Shown here: one piece after another, positions 1 to 6,280 of the stretch
How the letters are laid out: each line of letters starts with the position of its first letter
Numbering within the stretch: the stretch's first letter is position 1
Assembly: GCA_964536195.1 (NCBI GenBank)
Contig: CAZHVO010000038.1
Location: 1-9,053, forward strand
DNA length: 9,053 nucleotides
Direction of reading: 5' to 3'
Origin: Susulua sp964536195
Lineage (GTDB): Bacteria > Omnitrophota > Gorgyraeia > Duberdicusellales > 4484-171
Position numbers and translations under genes: made by a program
The notes under the pieces: generated by a model
What the model saw: only the letters and a program-made list of their open reading frames with translations
Told to the model about the DNA's origin: nothing
Database searches by the model: none

Positions 1-55
1 AAAGTCCTTCGGACTAACTCGCCTGCGGCGAGAGTGTATACGAGTCCAGACGGGG
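1..55. repeat. 55-bp direct repeat, copy 1
   Basis: These 55 bases recur without mismatch at 968-1022, on the other side of the methyltransferase gene, and the two copies diverge right after the final GGGG. The unit carries two mini-hairpins: GTCC-TTC-GGAC (4-14) and CTCGCC-TGC-GGCGAG (18-32). The window starts inside or at the edge of this copy, so its left boundary is unknown. It resembles a REP-type intergenic repeat; no transposase is visible nearby. Confidence 0.9.
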
Positions 56-126
56 TAGTCATTTTCGAGTCTGGACTCAAACCAGAGCTCGAAATTGGCA
101 GAGTCCGCCACAGTTCTTTGGCGGAC
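42..126. other. Two consecutive intergenic hairpins
   Basis: Two perfect inverted repeats follow each other. GAGTCCAGAC (42-51) pairs with GTCTGGACTC (69-78), and GTCCGCCA (103-110) pairs with TGGCGGAC (119-126). The first arm belongs to the 55-bp repeat, but its partner does not occur after the second copy, so the structure is specific to this side. Neither stem is followed by a T-run, so they are not convincing intrinsic terminators. They may be repeat-derived structures or leader elements upstream of the methyltransferase gene. Confidence 0.6.
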
Positions 127-142
127 GATCTAATTTTCTATT

Positions 143-155
143 GTTCAAGTTGAAC
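143..155. promoter_or_regulatory. Short perfect palindrome before the methyltransferase gene
   Basis: GTTCAA-G-TTGAAC is a perfect 13-bp dyad ending 29 nt before the ATG at 185. Its size and position suit an operator, but no convincing promoter can be placed around it. Chance occurrence is possible. Confidence 0.25.
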
Positions 156-184
156 GTTGACGGATAAAAATAGGAATATTTGAG

Positions 185-931
185 ATGGCTCTGCGCGAAA
201 ATATAGAAAAACAAGGCATGTGGCTTTTTAGATGGAGAAGTTATCTCCCGTTATTGTTTATCCCTTTGTTTCTCATAGCGTTAAAAAATGGCGAATTTAT
301 AGAACAAATATTCGGTGATGATGTCGGAGATTTGTGGGAGAGTATTGCTGTTTTAATTTCATTCTTAGGTTTCGCAATGCGTTGTTTTACGGTTGCCTAT
401 GTCCCGAGAGGTACATCCGGGCGAAACACACAATCGCAGGCCGCCGCAGTGCTGAATACCACAGGGATGTATTCGATAACTCGGAATCCATTATATTTGG
501 GAAATTTTCTAATAGTATTTGGCATTACGTTGTTTATCCAGGTTTGGTGGCTAGCAATGATTGTGTGGGTAGGATTTTGGCTTTATTATGAACGCATTAT
601 TTTTGCTGAAGAAGAATTCTTAAGAAAGAAGTTTGGCAGTGAGTTTATTGGTTGGGCTCAAAGAACTCCAATAGTTTTTCCAAATTTCAAGAATTGGCAC
701 AAGTCAACATTGTCTTTTTCATTTAAAACTGTTTTGCGTAAGGAATTTAGTACCTATATGGCTATAGTTGCGGTATATTTTTTTGTAGAGATAATAGGAG
801 ACTTGTTGGCTAAAAGGCGCTTTTTTGTGTGTACTTCATGGCTGATCTTTTTTCTTGTGAGCATAGCGATATATTTTACCCTTTTGATTTTAAAGAAGAA
901 AACCCATGTTTTGGATGTCAAGGGTAGATAA
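185..931 (+). CDS. Membrane methyltransferase, isoprenylcysteine/phospholipid methyltransferase (ICMT/PEMT) type
   Basis: Integral membrane protein of 248 aa, probably an S-adenosylmethionine-dependent methyltransferase acting on a lipid or lipid-linked substrate. The family core is visible: hydrophobic segments near residues 20-35 and 50-72, then TRNPLYLGN (99-107; family pattern R-x-P-x-Y-x-x-N), two hydrophobic segments (about 105-135), and an acidic segment with E142-E144 followed by F145. The Arg/Pro/Tyr and Glu-Glu motifs are what this family uses to bind the cofactor. The protein is longer than a minimal ICMT: after about residue 180 it carries two further hydrophobic segments (about 190-207 and 217-236) and a basic tail. 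AGGAAT (172-177) is a reasonable ribosome binding site for this ATG. The gene stands alone between the 55-bp repeats. The substrate cannot be read from the sequence; isoprenylcysteine itself is unlikely in a bacterium. Confidence 0.85.
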   Translation: MALRENIEKQGMWLFRWRSYLPLLFIPLFLIALKNGEFIEQIFGDDVGDLWESIAVLISFLGFAMRCFTVAYVPRGTSGRNTQSQAAAVLNTTGMYSITRNPLYLGNFLIVFGITLFIQVWWLAMIVWVGFWLYYERIIFAEEEFLRKKFGSEFIGWAQRTPIVFPNFKNWHKSTLSFSFKTVLRKEFSTYMAIVAVYFFVEIIGDLLAKRRFFVCTSWLIFFLVSIAIYFTLLILKKKTHVLDVKGR

Positions 932-967
932 GTGATTTTTGATCTGGAAAGTGTCTCGGATACACTA

Positions 968-1022
968 AAAGTCCTTCGGACTAACTCGCCTGCGGCGAGA
1001 GTGTATACGAGTCCAGACGGGG
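968..1022. repeat. 55-bp direct repeat, copy 2
   Basis: Exact copy of 1-55, offset by 967 bp, starting 36 nt after the methyltransferase stop codon. It keeps both mini-hairpins. A further small dyad, AGTGT (950-954) / ACACT (962-966), lies just before it. The two copies bracket the single methyltransferase gene and could recombine to delete or duplicate it. Confidence 0.9.
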
Positions 1023-1024
1023 CA

Positions 1025-1128
1025 ATACTTCGACTCGCCCCTTCGGGGCTCGCTCAGTACAAGCTAACAAGCTTTCTTTAGGCGAGGAGAAGTATCCTGA
1101 GTGACCGAGCGAAGCGAGGGGTCGAAGG
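1025..1128. repeat. Imperfect inverted-repeat element upstream of the MetH reactivation gene
   Basis: A nested inverted repeat of about 100 bp. ATACTT (1025-1030) pairs with AAGTAT (1090-1095). CTTCGAC (1028-1034) pairs with GTCGAAG (1121-1127), and CTCAG (1053-1057) pairs with CTGAG (1097-1101). Inside the left arm is a hairpin GCCCC-TTC-GGGGC (1037-1049). The ends resemble the CCTGAGCGAA...TCGAAGG family of dispersed palindromes seen in many uncultivated bacteria (from memory, not searched). It directly follows the second 55-bp repeat, giving a repeat mosaic. Confidence 0.7.
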
Positions 1129-1140
1129 ACCTTAGAAAAT

Positions 1141-1788
1141 ATGGAAATAGAATACTTTCGTCAGATAGCTCTCCCTACTCCTAAAGATAGAATATATAGC
1201 CGTCTTGGTTATGCCGATGGTATAACTAAACTTGACGATAAGCAGAGAAATCAGGTTGACGACTATATTGAAAAGGCTTTAGAGATTGTTGAGCTAAAGG
1301 GTGCAAGTGCAGTACTCTCTATAAAAAGAATAGAAGTTTCTAAGATTACACTTAGCGAAGATATTGTTTTTGAGAGTGAGTCTTTAGCAGATTTTTTAGC
1401 TGACTCTAGAGAAGTTCTCTTAATGGCGGCTACTGCCGGTCCAGGAATAGTTGAGGCAATTTCCCAAGATTCTACCGGTAAAGATGTAACTGCAGCTGTA
1501 GTCTTTGATGCTGTAGCTAGTGAGATGGCTGATGGTGCACTTGGCTGGATTATAAATTATTTTAATCGGCACCTTTCTAGAGGAGGTAAGCAATTAACTT
1601 CAAGGCGTTTTTCTGCTGGATATGGTGATTTTTTATTAGAGAACCAAAAAATTATCTACGATGTTTTAAAACTAGGGCAGCTGGGGATTAGTTTGAGTGA
1701 TAACTATATGCTTATTCCTGAGAAGTCAGTTACTGCAGTTGCTGGAATTAGATTTACGCAAGAACGAAGGAGTAGAAGGAGAAAGTGA
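1141..1788 (+). CDS. Stand-alone methionine synthase reactivation domain protein
   Basis: 215 aa, matching the C-terminal AdoMet-binding reactivation module of cobalamin-dependent methionine synthase. This module reductively methylates MetH-bound cob(II)alamin when the enzyme becomes oxidised, using AdoMet and an electron donor such as flavodoxin. Recognisable parts are TAGPG (98-102), SRRFSAGYGDF (154-164), equivalent to the R-x-x-x-G-Y AdoMet-binding loop, and MLIPEKSVTAVAGI (190-203), matching the M-x-P-x-x-S-V region of MetH. The last residues are Arg/Lys-rich. It overlaps metH by 4 nt (GTGA), so the two are almost certainly translationally coupled. The same two-gene split is known in Thermotoga maritima (TM0269/TM0268). 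The best ribosome binding site is GAAGGA (1124-1129), 11 nt before the ATG and inside the right arm of the inverted repeat. Confidence 0.9.
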   Translation: MEIEYFRQIALPTPKDRIYSRLGYADGITKLDDKQRNQVDDYIEKALEIVELKGASAVLSIKRIEVSKITLSEDIVFESESLADFLADSREVLLMAATAGPGIVEAISQDSTGKDVTAAVVFDAVASEMADGALGWIINYFNRHLSRGGKQLTSRRFSAGYGDFLLENQKIIYDVLKLGQLGISLSDNYMLIPEKSVTAVAGIRFTQERRSRRRK

Positions 1789-4169
1789 AGAATAAAATTA
1801 AGCTTCTTAATAATAAGATTTTAGTCCTTGATGGGGCTACTGGAACTGAGTTGCAGAAAAGAGGTATGCCTGGCGGAGTATCACCTGAAATTTGGTCTCT
1901 TGAGAATCCGGAAGTTATCTCTGCAATTCATACTGATTACCAAAAGGCCGGTGCAGAGATAGTTTATACTTCTACCTTTGGAGCTAACAAGATTAAACTC
2001 AAATCTTATGGCAATTATAATGTCGGCGAAGTTAATAAAAAGCTTGCCCTTATTGCTAAAAGAGCAGTTGGTAATAAAGTCTTAGTGGCTGGTGGGATTG
2101 GTCCTACCGGTAAGTTTGTCGAGCCTTTTGGGCCGCTTGAGTTTGAACAGGCAGTTGAAATCTTTAAAGAGCAGGTAAGGGGTTTATTGGCAGCCGGGGT
2201 AGACCTTTTTATCATTGAGACCATGATGGATATCCAAGAGGCTAGAGCTGCTCTTATAGCCGTAAAAGAGCTTACTAATAAGTTTACTATGATAACTTTG
2301 ACTTACGAGTCAGATGGCCGGACCCTTAATGGGACTGATCCTCTAACCGCTCTAAATATCCTACAGAGCTTAGGCGCTGATGCTATTGGTTGTAATTGCT
2401 CTGCCGGCCCTCGGCAGATGATTAAGCTTATCAAACTAATGAAGCCTTACGCAAAGGTTCCTCTTATAGCCAAGCCTAATGCCGGTATGCCCAAATTAGT
2501 AAGGGGCAAGACTTGTTTTGACATGAGCCCTAAAGAATTTGCTTCTTTTGCTAAACAGTTAGTCTCAGCCGGGGTAAGTTTATTAGGAGGATGCTGCGGT
2601 ACTACACCCGAACATATAAAAAAGGTAAAGGAAAAAGTCTCTGGCTTAAAGCCAGCTGCAAGACAAAAGAAGATTCCTAGTCTGTTAAGTTCTGCCAGAG
2701 AGAGTGTTGTTCTCTTACCTGCGAAATCTTTTACCGTAATAGGAGAAAAAATCAATCCTACCGGCAAGAAGATCTTGCAGAAAGAACTAGGTGAAGGAAA
2801 AACTTCTTTTATTCGTCACTTAGCAAGAGAGCAGGAAAAAGCCGGAGCCTCTCTCTTAGATGTTAATGTTGGAACTGCTGGTATAGATGAGGTTAAGACT
2901 CTTAAGAGTGTTATTAATATGTTGGCAGTTAACTCTAGCCTTCCTCTGGTTATTGATTCTTCAAATGTTGAAGCAGTGGAAGCAGCTCTGCGAGTTTACC
3001 CGGGAAGAGCTTTAATTAATTCTATAAGCGGTGAGAAGGGTAAGTTAAAAAAACTGCTTTCATTAGCTGCTAAATATGGAGCGATGTTTATTCTTCTTCC
3101 TCTAAAGGGTAAGAGTCTACCTAAGACTTTTGCCGAGAGAAAGAAAGTCATTTCCGATATCTTCAAAGAAGCAAAAAGATTCGGATTTTCTAAAGATGAT
3201 ATTATTGTCGATGCAATGGCTCTGGCTGTATCTTCGCAGCCTAAGGCTGCTATAGAGACCTTAAAGACAATAAATTGGGTTTCCAAGAATATTAAGTGTA
3301 ATAGTGTTGTTGGTTTGTCGAATGTTTCTTTTGGCCTACCTAAAAGAGCCTTAATTAATGGGGCTTTTTTGACTTTAGCTAAGAGGAAAGGATTAAGTTT
3401 AGCTATTGCTAATCCCTCAAAATTAAAAGCTAAATATTCAAAATTAGCTGAGAATTTACTACTCAATAAAGATAAGGATGCTAAGACTTTCTTAGCTTAC
3501 TTTAGTAAGGCCTCTAAAGAGAAAAAGGAAGTTGGAATTTCGCTCTCAGCAGAGGAGAAGATCTCTCAAGCCATAATTGGCGGCAATAGAGAGGATATTA
3601 AAGAGTTTATAAGAGAGGCTATATCTTCTGGCCGTGAGGCTAGTGAGCTTGTACATAGAATAATGGTCCCGGCTATTGAAAGAGTAGGAGATTTATTTGA
3701 CAGAAAAGAATACTTCTTACCTCAGCTTATTGCTAGTGCTGAAGCTATGAAGATAGCTTTTGGAGAGCTCGAACCTTATCTTAAAGAAGAGGATTTATCC
3801 GGGAGAAAGAAGACTATTGTTCTTCTAGCTACAGTAAGAGGTGACATCCATGATATTGGCAAAAACATAGTAGCTCTTATGTTAAAGAATCACGGTTTTG
3901 ATGTTGTTGACTTAGGTAAGGATGTTTCAGTAGAAAAGATAATTAGAGAGATTAAACGTCATAAGTCTTCGATAGTAGGACTTTCTTCTCTGATGACTAC
4001 TACCATGGTTAACATGAGGGAAGTCATTGACAAAGTTAAGGAACAAGGGTTAAATTGTAGATTCATAGTTGGCGGCGCAGTAGTGACCAGGAGTTTTGCT
4101 CGGTCTCTAGGCGCTGAATATGCTAGCGACAGCGTCGAAGCTGTTCGAGTGGCTAATAAGTTAAAATAG
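1785..4169 (+). CDS. metH: Cobalamin-dependent methionine synthase lacking the reactivation domain
   Basis: 794 aa; transfers a methyl group from 5-methyltetrahydrofolate through cobalamin to homocysteine in the cytoplasm. Modules in order: homocysteine-binding barrel (about 1-290) with zinc ligands C205, C270 and C271 (GGCCGTTPEHI); pterin-binding barrel (about 310-560) with GEKINPTG (320-327), DVNVG (359-363) and IDSSN (390-394); four-helix cap (about 588-670); B12-binding Rossmann domain (about 676-794) with D687-x-H689-x-x-G692, where H689 is the lower axial cobalt ligand, plus SSL (734-736) and VGGAVV (762-767). E. coli MetH is about 1,200 aa because it also holds the reactivation module, encoded here by the preceding gene. 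The start is GTG at 1785, overlapping the previous stop, with purine-rich GGAG motifs just upstream. It ends with TAG. All key residues look intact. Confidence 0.95.
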   Translation: MKNKIKLLNNKILVLDGATGTELQKRGMPGGVSPEIWSLENPEVISAIHTDYQKAGAEIVYTSTFGANKIKLKSYGNYNVGEVNKKLALIAKRAVGNKVLVAGGIGPTGKFVEPFGPLEFEQAVEIFKEQVRGLLAAGVDLFIIETMMDIQEARAALIAVKELTNKFTMITLTYESDGRTLNGTDPLTALNILQSLGADAIGCNCSAGPRQMIKLIKLMKPYAKVPLIAKPNAGMPKLVRGKTCFDMSPKEFASFAKQLVSAGVSLLGGCCGTTPEHIKKVKEKVSGLKPAARQKKIPSLLSSARESVVLLPAKSFTVIGEKINPTGKKILQKELGEGKTSFIRHLAREQEKAGASLLDVNVGTAGIDEVKTLKSVINMLAVNSSLPLVIDSSNVEAVEAALRVYPGRALINSISGEKGKLKKLLSLAAKYGAMFILLPLKGKSLPKTFAERKKVISDIFKEAKRFGFSKDDIIVDAMALAVSSQPKAAIETLKTINWVSKNIKCNSVVGLSNVSFGLPKRALINGAFLTLAKRKGLSLAIANPSKLKAKYSKLAENLLLNKDKDAKTFLAYFSKASKEKKEVGISLSAEEKISQAIIGGNREDIKEFIREAISSGREASELVHRIMVPAIERVGDLFDRKEYFLPQLIASAEAMKIAFGELEPYLKEEDLSGRKKTIVLLATVRGDIHDIGKNIVALMLKNHGFDVVDLGKDVSVEKIIREIKRHKSSIVGLSSLMTTTMVNMREVIDKVKEQGLNCRFIVGGAVVTRSFARSLGAEYASDSVEAVRVANKLK

Positions 4170-4180
4170 GAGGGTTTAAT

Positions 4181-4405
4181 ATGAGAGAAAAAGTTGAAAA
4201 AGCATTAGAGGCAATAAGACCGGCTTTACAAGCTGACGGCGGTAATGTCGAGCTAGTTGATGTTACTGAAGATGGTGTAGTTAAGGTTCGCTTAACCGGC
4301 GCTTGTGGTTGCTGTCCAATGAGCACCTATACCCTTAAAATGGGAATAGAGCAGAAATTAAAAGAGGCAGTTCCCGAAGTCAAAGAGGTAGAACAGGTTA
4401 AGTAG
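4181..4405 (+). CDS. NifU C-terminal-domain Fe-S cluster protein
   Basis: 74 aa, essentially a single NifU C-terminal-like domain. Such proteins (NifU_C/Nfu type) bind and pass on Fe-S clusters. The domain is recognisable from ALQADGGNVELVDV (15-28) and the cluster-binding loop GACGCCPMSTYTLKMGIE. The C-x-x-C cysteines are C42 and C45; an extra cysteine, C44, lies between them. A strong Shine-Dalgarno, AGGAGGG (4168-4174), overlaps the metH TAG stop, so the gene is the last member of the metH operon. Its role there is inferred: it may supply clusters to a partner of the methionine or one-carbon pathway, or simply be co-transcribed. The stop is TAG. Its last 26 codons are duplicated at 6281-6360. 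Confidence 0.9.
   Translation: MREKVEKALEAIRPALQADGGNVELVDVTEDGVVKVRLTGACGCCPMSTYTLKMGIEQKLKEAVPEVKEVEQVK
4326..4404. repeat. 79-bp direct repeat, copy A (inside the nifU-like gene)
   Basis: The end of the nifU-like gene recurs at 6281-6359 with one difference in 79 bases (A at 4356, G at 6311). Beyond the stop codon weaker similarity continues to about 4430 / 6381 (shared TAAATATAC and AATAGCAA, separated by a small indel). The homology starts abruptly at CCTATACCC. The two copies flank the AbiE toxin-antitoxin cassette. Confidence 0.95.
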
Positions 4406-4420
4406 CTGCTAAATATACGA

Positions 4421-4446
4421 TAAATAGCAATTTACGTTGCAATTTA
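4421..4446 (+). terminator. Weak stem-loop after the metH/nifU-like operon
   Basis: TAAATAGCAA (4421-4430) pairs with TTGCAATTTA (4437-4446) around the loop TTTACG, with one A-A mismatch. It begins 16 nt after the nifU-like stop. The stem is AT-rich and has no T-run, so termination is only a possibility. Confidence 0.3.
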
Positions 4447-4478
4447 TTAACAAATATGTTAAGAAAACAGATTTAAAG

Positions 4479-4508
4479 TTGACAAAGCGGGTCAAATCAT
4501 GGTATATT
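4479..4508 (+). promoter_or_regulatory. Sigma70-type promoter of the AbiE operon
   Basis: A perfect -35 box TTGACA (4479-4484) lies 18 bp before a -10 box TATATT (4503-4508). Transcription should start near 4515, about 37 nt before the abiEi ATG. A short dyad, TTGAC (4479-4483) / GTCAA (4491-4495), overlaps the -35 box and could be part of a binding site. Confidence 0.7.
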
Positions 4509-4518
4509 ATTTCTGTAA

Positions 4519-4536
4519 ATAATCATTTATGATTAT
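4519..4536. promoter_or_regulatory. Candidate AbiEi operator (inverted repeat)
   Basis: ATAATCAT-TT-ATGATTAT is a perfect 8-bp inverted repeat placed just downstream of the predicted transcription start. Characterised AbiEi antitoxins repress their own operon by binding inverted repeats in the promoter region, so this is a natural operator candidate. AT-rich dyads also arise by chance. Confidence 0.5.
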
Positions 4537-4551
4537 ATTGAGAAATGTAAT

Positions 4552-5193
4552 ATGAATTACAGAGAATTTAAGAATAAATTTCAAGCAGTACCACTTATCA
4601 TTAGCAAAGACGTGGTGAGACAGCTAAGTAATGGCCAAACCTTTCGTAACCAGCTTAATCGCTGGCATAAAAAAGGATTGATTGTCAAACTAAAAAGGGG
4701 AATTTATCTACTTAATAAAAATGACCGTAAAAACGAGCCTAGCTTAATGTTTATTGCCAACCAATTGTATGTTCCTTCCTATGTTAGTTTAGAATTTGCG
4801 CTTAATTATTATGATTTGATTCCGGAGAGAACAGCCGATTTAACTTCGGTATCTACAAGAAAAACAATGCGCTTTAAAAATGAATTTGGAGTCTTCATTT
4901 ATCAGCAGATTAAACCAAACGCTTTTCGAGGGTTTAAATTAGTAAAAGACGCGAATGATATGCCTCTGCTATTAGCCGAGCCTGAAAAAGCTGTTATTGA
5001 TTTTTTATATCTTAATTTAAGCAGGTTCCAAAAAAAGATTGAAGAGCAGTTTAGTATTTCATACCGTTTTCAGAATACAGAATCATTAAGCGAGAAAAGG
5101 TTGTTGGAGCTGGCAAAAACCTTTAACAATAAAAAATTAATGAGTGTAGTTAAAGATTTTTCTAGTTTTATTAAAAATGAGGCCGAACAATGA
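4552..5193 (+). CDS. abiEi: AbiEi-family antitoxin and transcriptional repressor
   Basis: 213 aa, antitoxin of an AbiE toxin-antitoxin pair. The N-terminus is a winged helix-turn-helix: the segment around RNQLNRWHKKGLIVKLKRGIY (32-52) has the recognition-helix and basic-wing pattern of AbiEi proteins. The antitoxin domain follows, with PSYVSLEFALNYYDLIPE (75-92), a TSVSTRK strand (98-104), and LAEPEKAVIDFLYLN (141-155), which is typical of the family. AbiEi normally neutralises the AbiEii nucleotidyltransferase and represses the operon. The ATG has only a weak ribosome binding site (GAG at 4540-4542). The gene overlaps the toxin gene by 4 nt (ATGA), so the two products are coupled. It appears more AT-rich than the metH operon, consistent with acquisition by transfer. 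The family call is firm; phage-defence activity is inferred. Confidence 0.88.
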   Translation: MNYREFKNKFQAVPLIISKDVVRQLSNGQTFRNQLNRWHKKGLIVKLKRGIYLLNKNDRKNEPSLMFIANQLYVPSYVSLEFALNYYDLIPERTADLTSVSTRKTMRFKNEFGVFIYQQIKPNAFRGFKLVKDANDMPLLLAEPEKAVIDFLYLNLSRFQKKIEEQFSISYRFQNTESLSEKRLLELAKTFNNKKLMSVVKDFSSFIKNEAEQ

Positions 5194-5996
5194 TTGATAT
5201 TTTTAAGCAGCAAATCAATCAGGCTATGCCCGTTGAGGCAAAGAGTAACCGGGTGCGTGAACTTTTACAAATTATTATCCTCAAAATTATTTATGATAGA
5301 GGCTTCTTTAATAATCTCGCTTTTACCGGGGGGACAGCTTTGAGGGTCTTGTTTGATATTAAGCGGTTTTCCGAAGATTTGGATTTTTCCCTGGTAGATA
5401 AAAAGGGATATAATTTTTCCGATATCAACTCAGCGCTCATCAGAAACTTGAAACTTTACGGGTTGAATGCTGAAATTAAACCGAAAACAAAAAGTAATGT
5501 TCATAGTACAATGATTAAATTCCCGGGGTTATTGAAATCCCTTGGAATTTCAAAATTAGAAAGCCAGAAAATCTCAGTCAAATTTGAGGTAGATTCCAAT
5601 CCTCCAAAAGGTGGTAATATCTCAAATACACTTATTAATAAAATCTATTTGTTTAATCTGGTCCATTTTGATTTATCGTCAATGTTTGCTACTAAATTAC
5701 ATGCCTGTTTTTATCGTAAATTTACTAAAGGAAGAGATTTCTATGATTTCCTTTGGTACCTTGGAAAAAAAATCAAACCTAACTACTTTCTTTTTAATAA
5801 CGCGGTTATTCAGAGTGAGAATAAAGATCCCGGAGTGAATGAAGGCAATTTTAAAGAATATCTTCTTGAGAATATCCGGAAGATTGACTTTGATCTTGTT
5901 AAAAAAGATGTCGAACGCTTCCTCGACGATAAAAACGAACTAAAGTTGCTCAATTTAAAACTAATCCAAAGTACTATAGAATCACTGTATTTATAA
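5190..5996 (+). CDS. abiEii: AbiEii-family nucleotidyltransferase toxin
   Basis: 268 aa, toxin partner of the preceding antitoxin. All four expected motifs of the AbiEii/AbiGii nucleotidyltransferase family are present: F-T-G-G-T-A-L-R (45-52); R59-F-S-E-D63-L-D65-F-S, where D63 and D65 would bind the catalytic metal; ATKLHA (167-172) with K169; and KGRDFYDF (180-187). E133/D135 in KFEVD are the likely third acidic position. Family members transfer nucleotides; the related MenT toxins of Mycobacterium modify tRNA, and AbiE systems cause abortive infection or growth arrest. Length and motifs suggest an intact active toxin. Its ATG lies inside the antitoxin stop (ATGA). The target RNA cannot be inferred from the sequence. 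Confidence 0.9.
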   Translation: MIDIFKQQINQAMPVEAKSNRVRELLQIIILKIIYDRGFFNNLAFTGGTALRVLFDIKRFSEDLDFSLVDKKGYNFSDINSALIRNLKLYGLNAEIKPKTKSNVHSTMIKFPGLLKSLGISKLESQKISVKFEVDSNPPKGGNISNTLINKIYLFNLVHFDLSSMFATKLHACFYRKFTKGRDFYDFLWYLGKKIKPNYFLFNNAVIQSENKDPGVNEGNFKEYLLENIRKIDFDLVKKDVERFLDDKNELKLLNLKLIQSTIESLYL

Positions 5997-6004
5997 TGAT
6001 AATT

Positions 6005-6028
6005 AAGGCTAAGGCTGAGGCTGAGGTT
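6005..6028. repeat. Four-unit hexamer tandem repeat
   Basis: AAGGCT, AAGGCT, GAGGCT, GAGGTT lie head to tail 9 nt after the toxin stop codon. Units differ only at the first and fifth positions. It may be a small variable-number repeat. Confidence 0.7.
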
Positions 6029-6050
6029 TTTATAAAAAAGCCTTGTTTTT
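6017..6050 (+). terminator. Terminator-like hairpin after the AbiE operon
   Basis: GAGGCT (6017-6022) can pair with AGCCTT (6039-6044), with TTTTT (6027-6031) pairing to AAAAA (6034-6038) inside. The stem is followed by G and TTTTT (6046-6050), as in intrinsic terminators. GAGG (6023-6026) would be an unpaired bulge. The 5' arm is one unit of the hexamer repeat, so neighbouring units could substitute for it. Confidence 0.5.
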
Positions 6051-6252
6051 GTTGAAAGAATGGTATCTTTCAGTAATATTTAATTTTTTGCTTAGTTTGC
6101 AGGCAAAAAGACTTGTTATGTATTTAGCTAAAAAGCATAATTATACCTGGGTTAATAAAATAAATCTTGAAAAGGCTAACTTTGGAATCGAGAAGAGGTT
6201 TCTTTGTAAAAACGCCAAAGAAAATATCTTGCATCTTCTGCGTAATTTATGA
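6043..6252 (+). pseudogene. Decayed ORF, possible remnant of another AbiEi-like antitoxin
   Basis: A 69-codon open stretch with a doubtful TTG start and no ribosome binding site. From residue 20 it reads QAKRLVMYLAKKHNYTWVN and continues LEKANFGIEKRFL. From memory this resembles the C-terminal part of some AbiEi-type antitoxins (a 'YLA-KHNH-W...LGxGKR' pattern). No search was possible, so the match is tentative. There is no N-terminal DNA-binding part: the frame is closed upstream by TGA at 6022-6024. The overlap with the terminator-like hairpin also argues against an active gene. Its reading frame, past the TGA at 6250-6252, is the frame of the duplicated nifU tail. Confidence 0.35.
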
Positions 6253-6256
6253 AAAA

Positions 6257-6275
6257 AAAGGGAGTTGACCCCTTT
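6257..6275. terminator. GC-cored inverted repeat at the cassette edge
   Basis: AAAGGG (6257-6262) and CCCTTT (6270-6275) flank AGTTGAC. An A8 run (6252-6259) on the left makes it a terminator-like hairpin when read on the minus strand, but no minus-strand gene is visible. It ends 5 nt before the duplicated nifU tail and resembles AAAGGGGTC...-type palindromes linked to small mobile elements (from memory). Confidence 0.45.
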
Positions 6276-6280
6276 ACAAC

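Noticed and set aside
1..126. CRISPR-like array or tRNA in the hairpin-rich left end
   Set aside because: The 55-bp repeat occurs only twice, 967 bp apart, without regular spacers, and the hairpins do not assemble into a cloverleaf.
2015..3466. Minus-strand open frames within metH (2015-2224, 2447-2767, 2996-3466)
   Set aside because: They lie wholly inside the well-supported metH gene, show no recognisable domain, and are explained as antisense shadows of its codon usage.
5611..5838. Plus-strand open frame inside the AbiEii toxin gene
   Set aside because: It is in another frame of a gene with all toxin motifs intact and shows no domain of its own.
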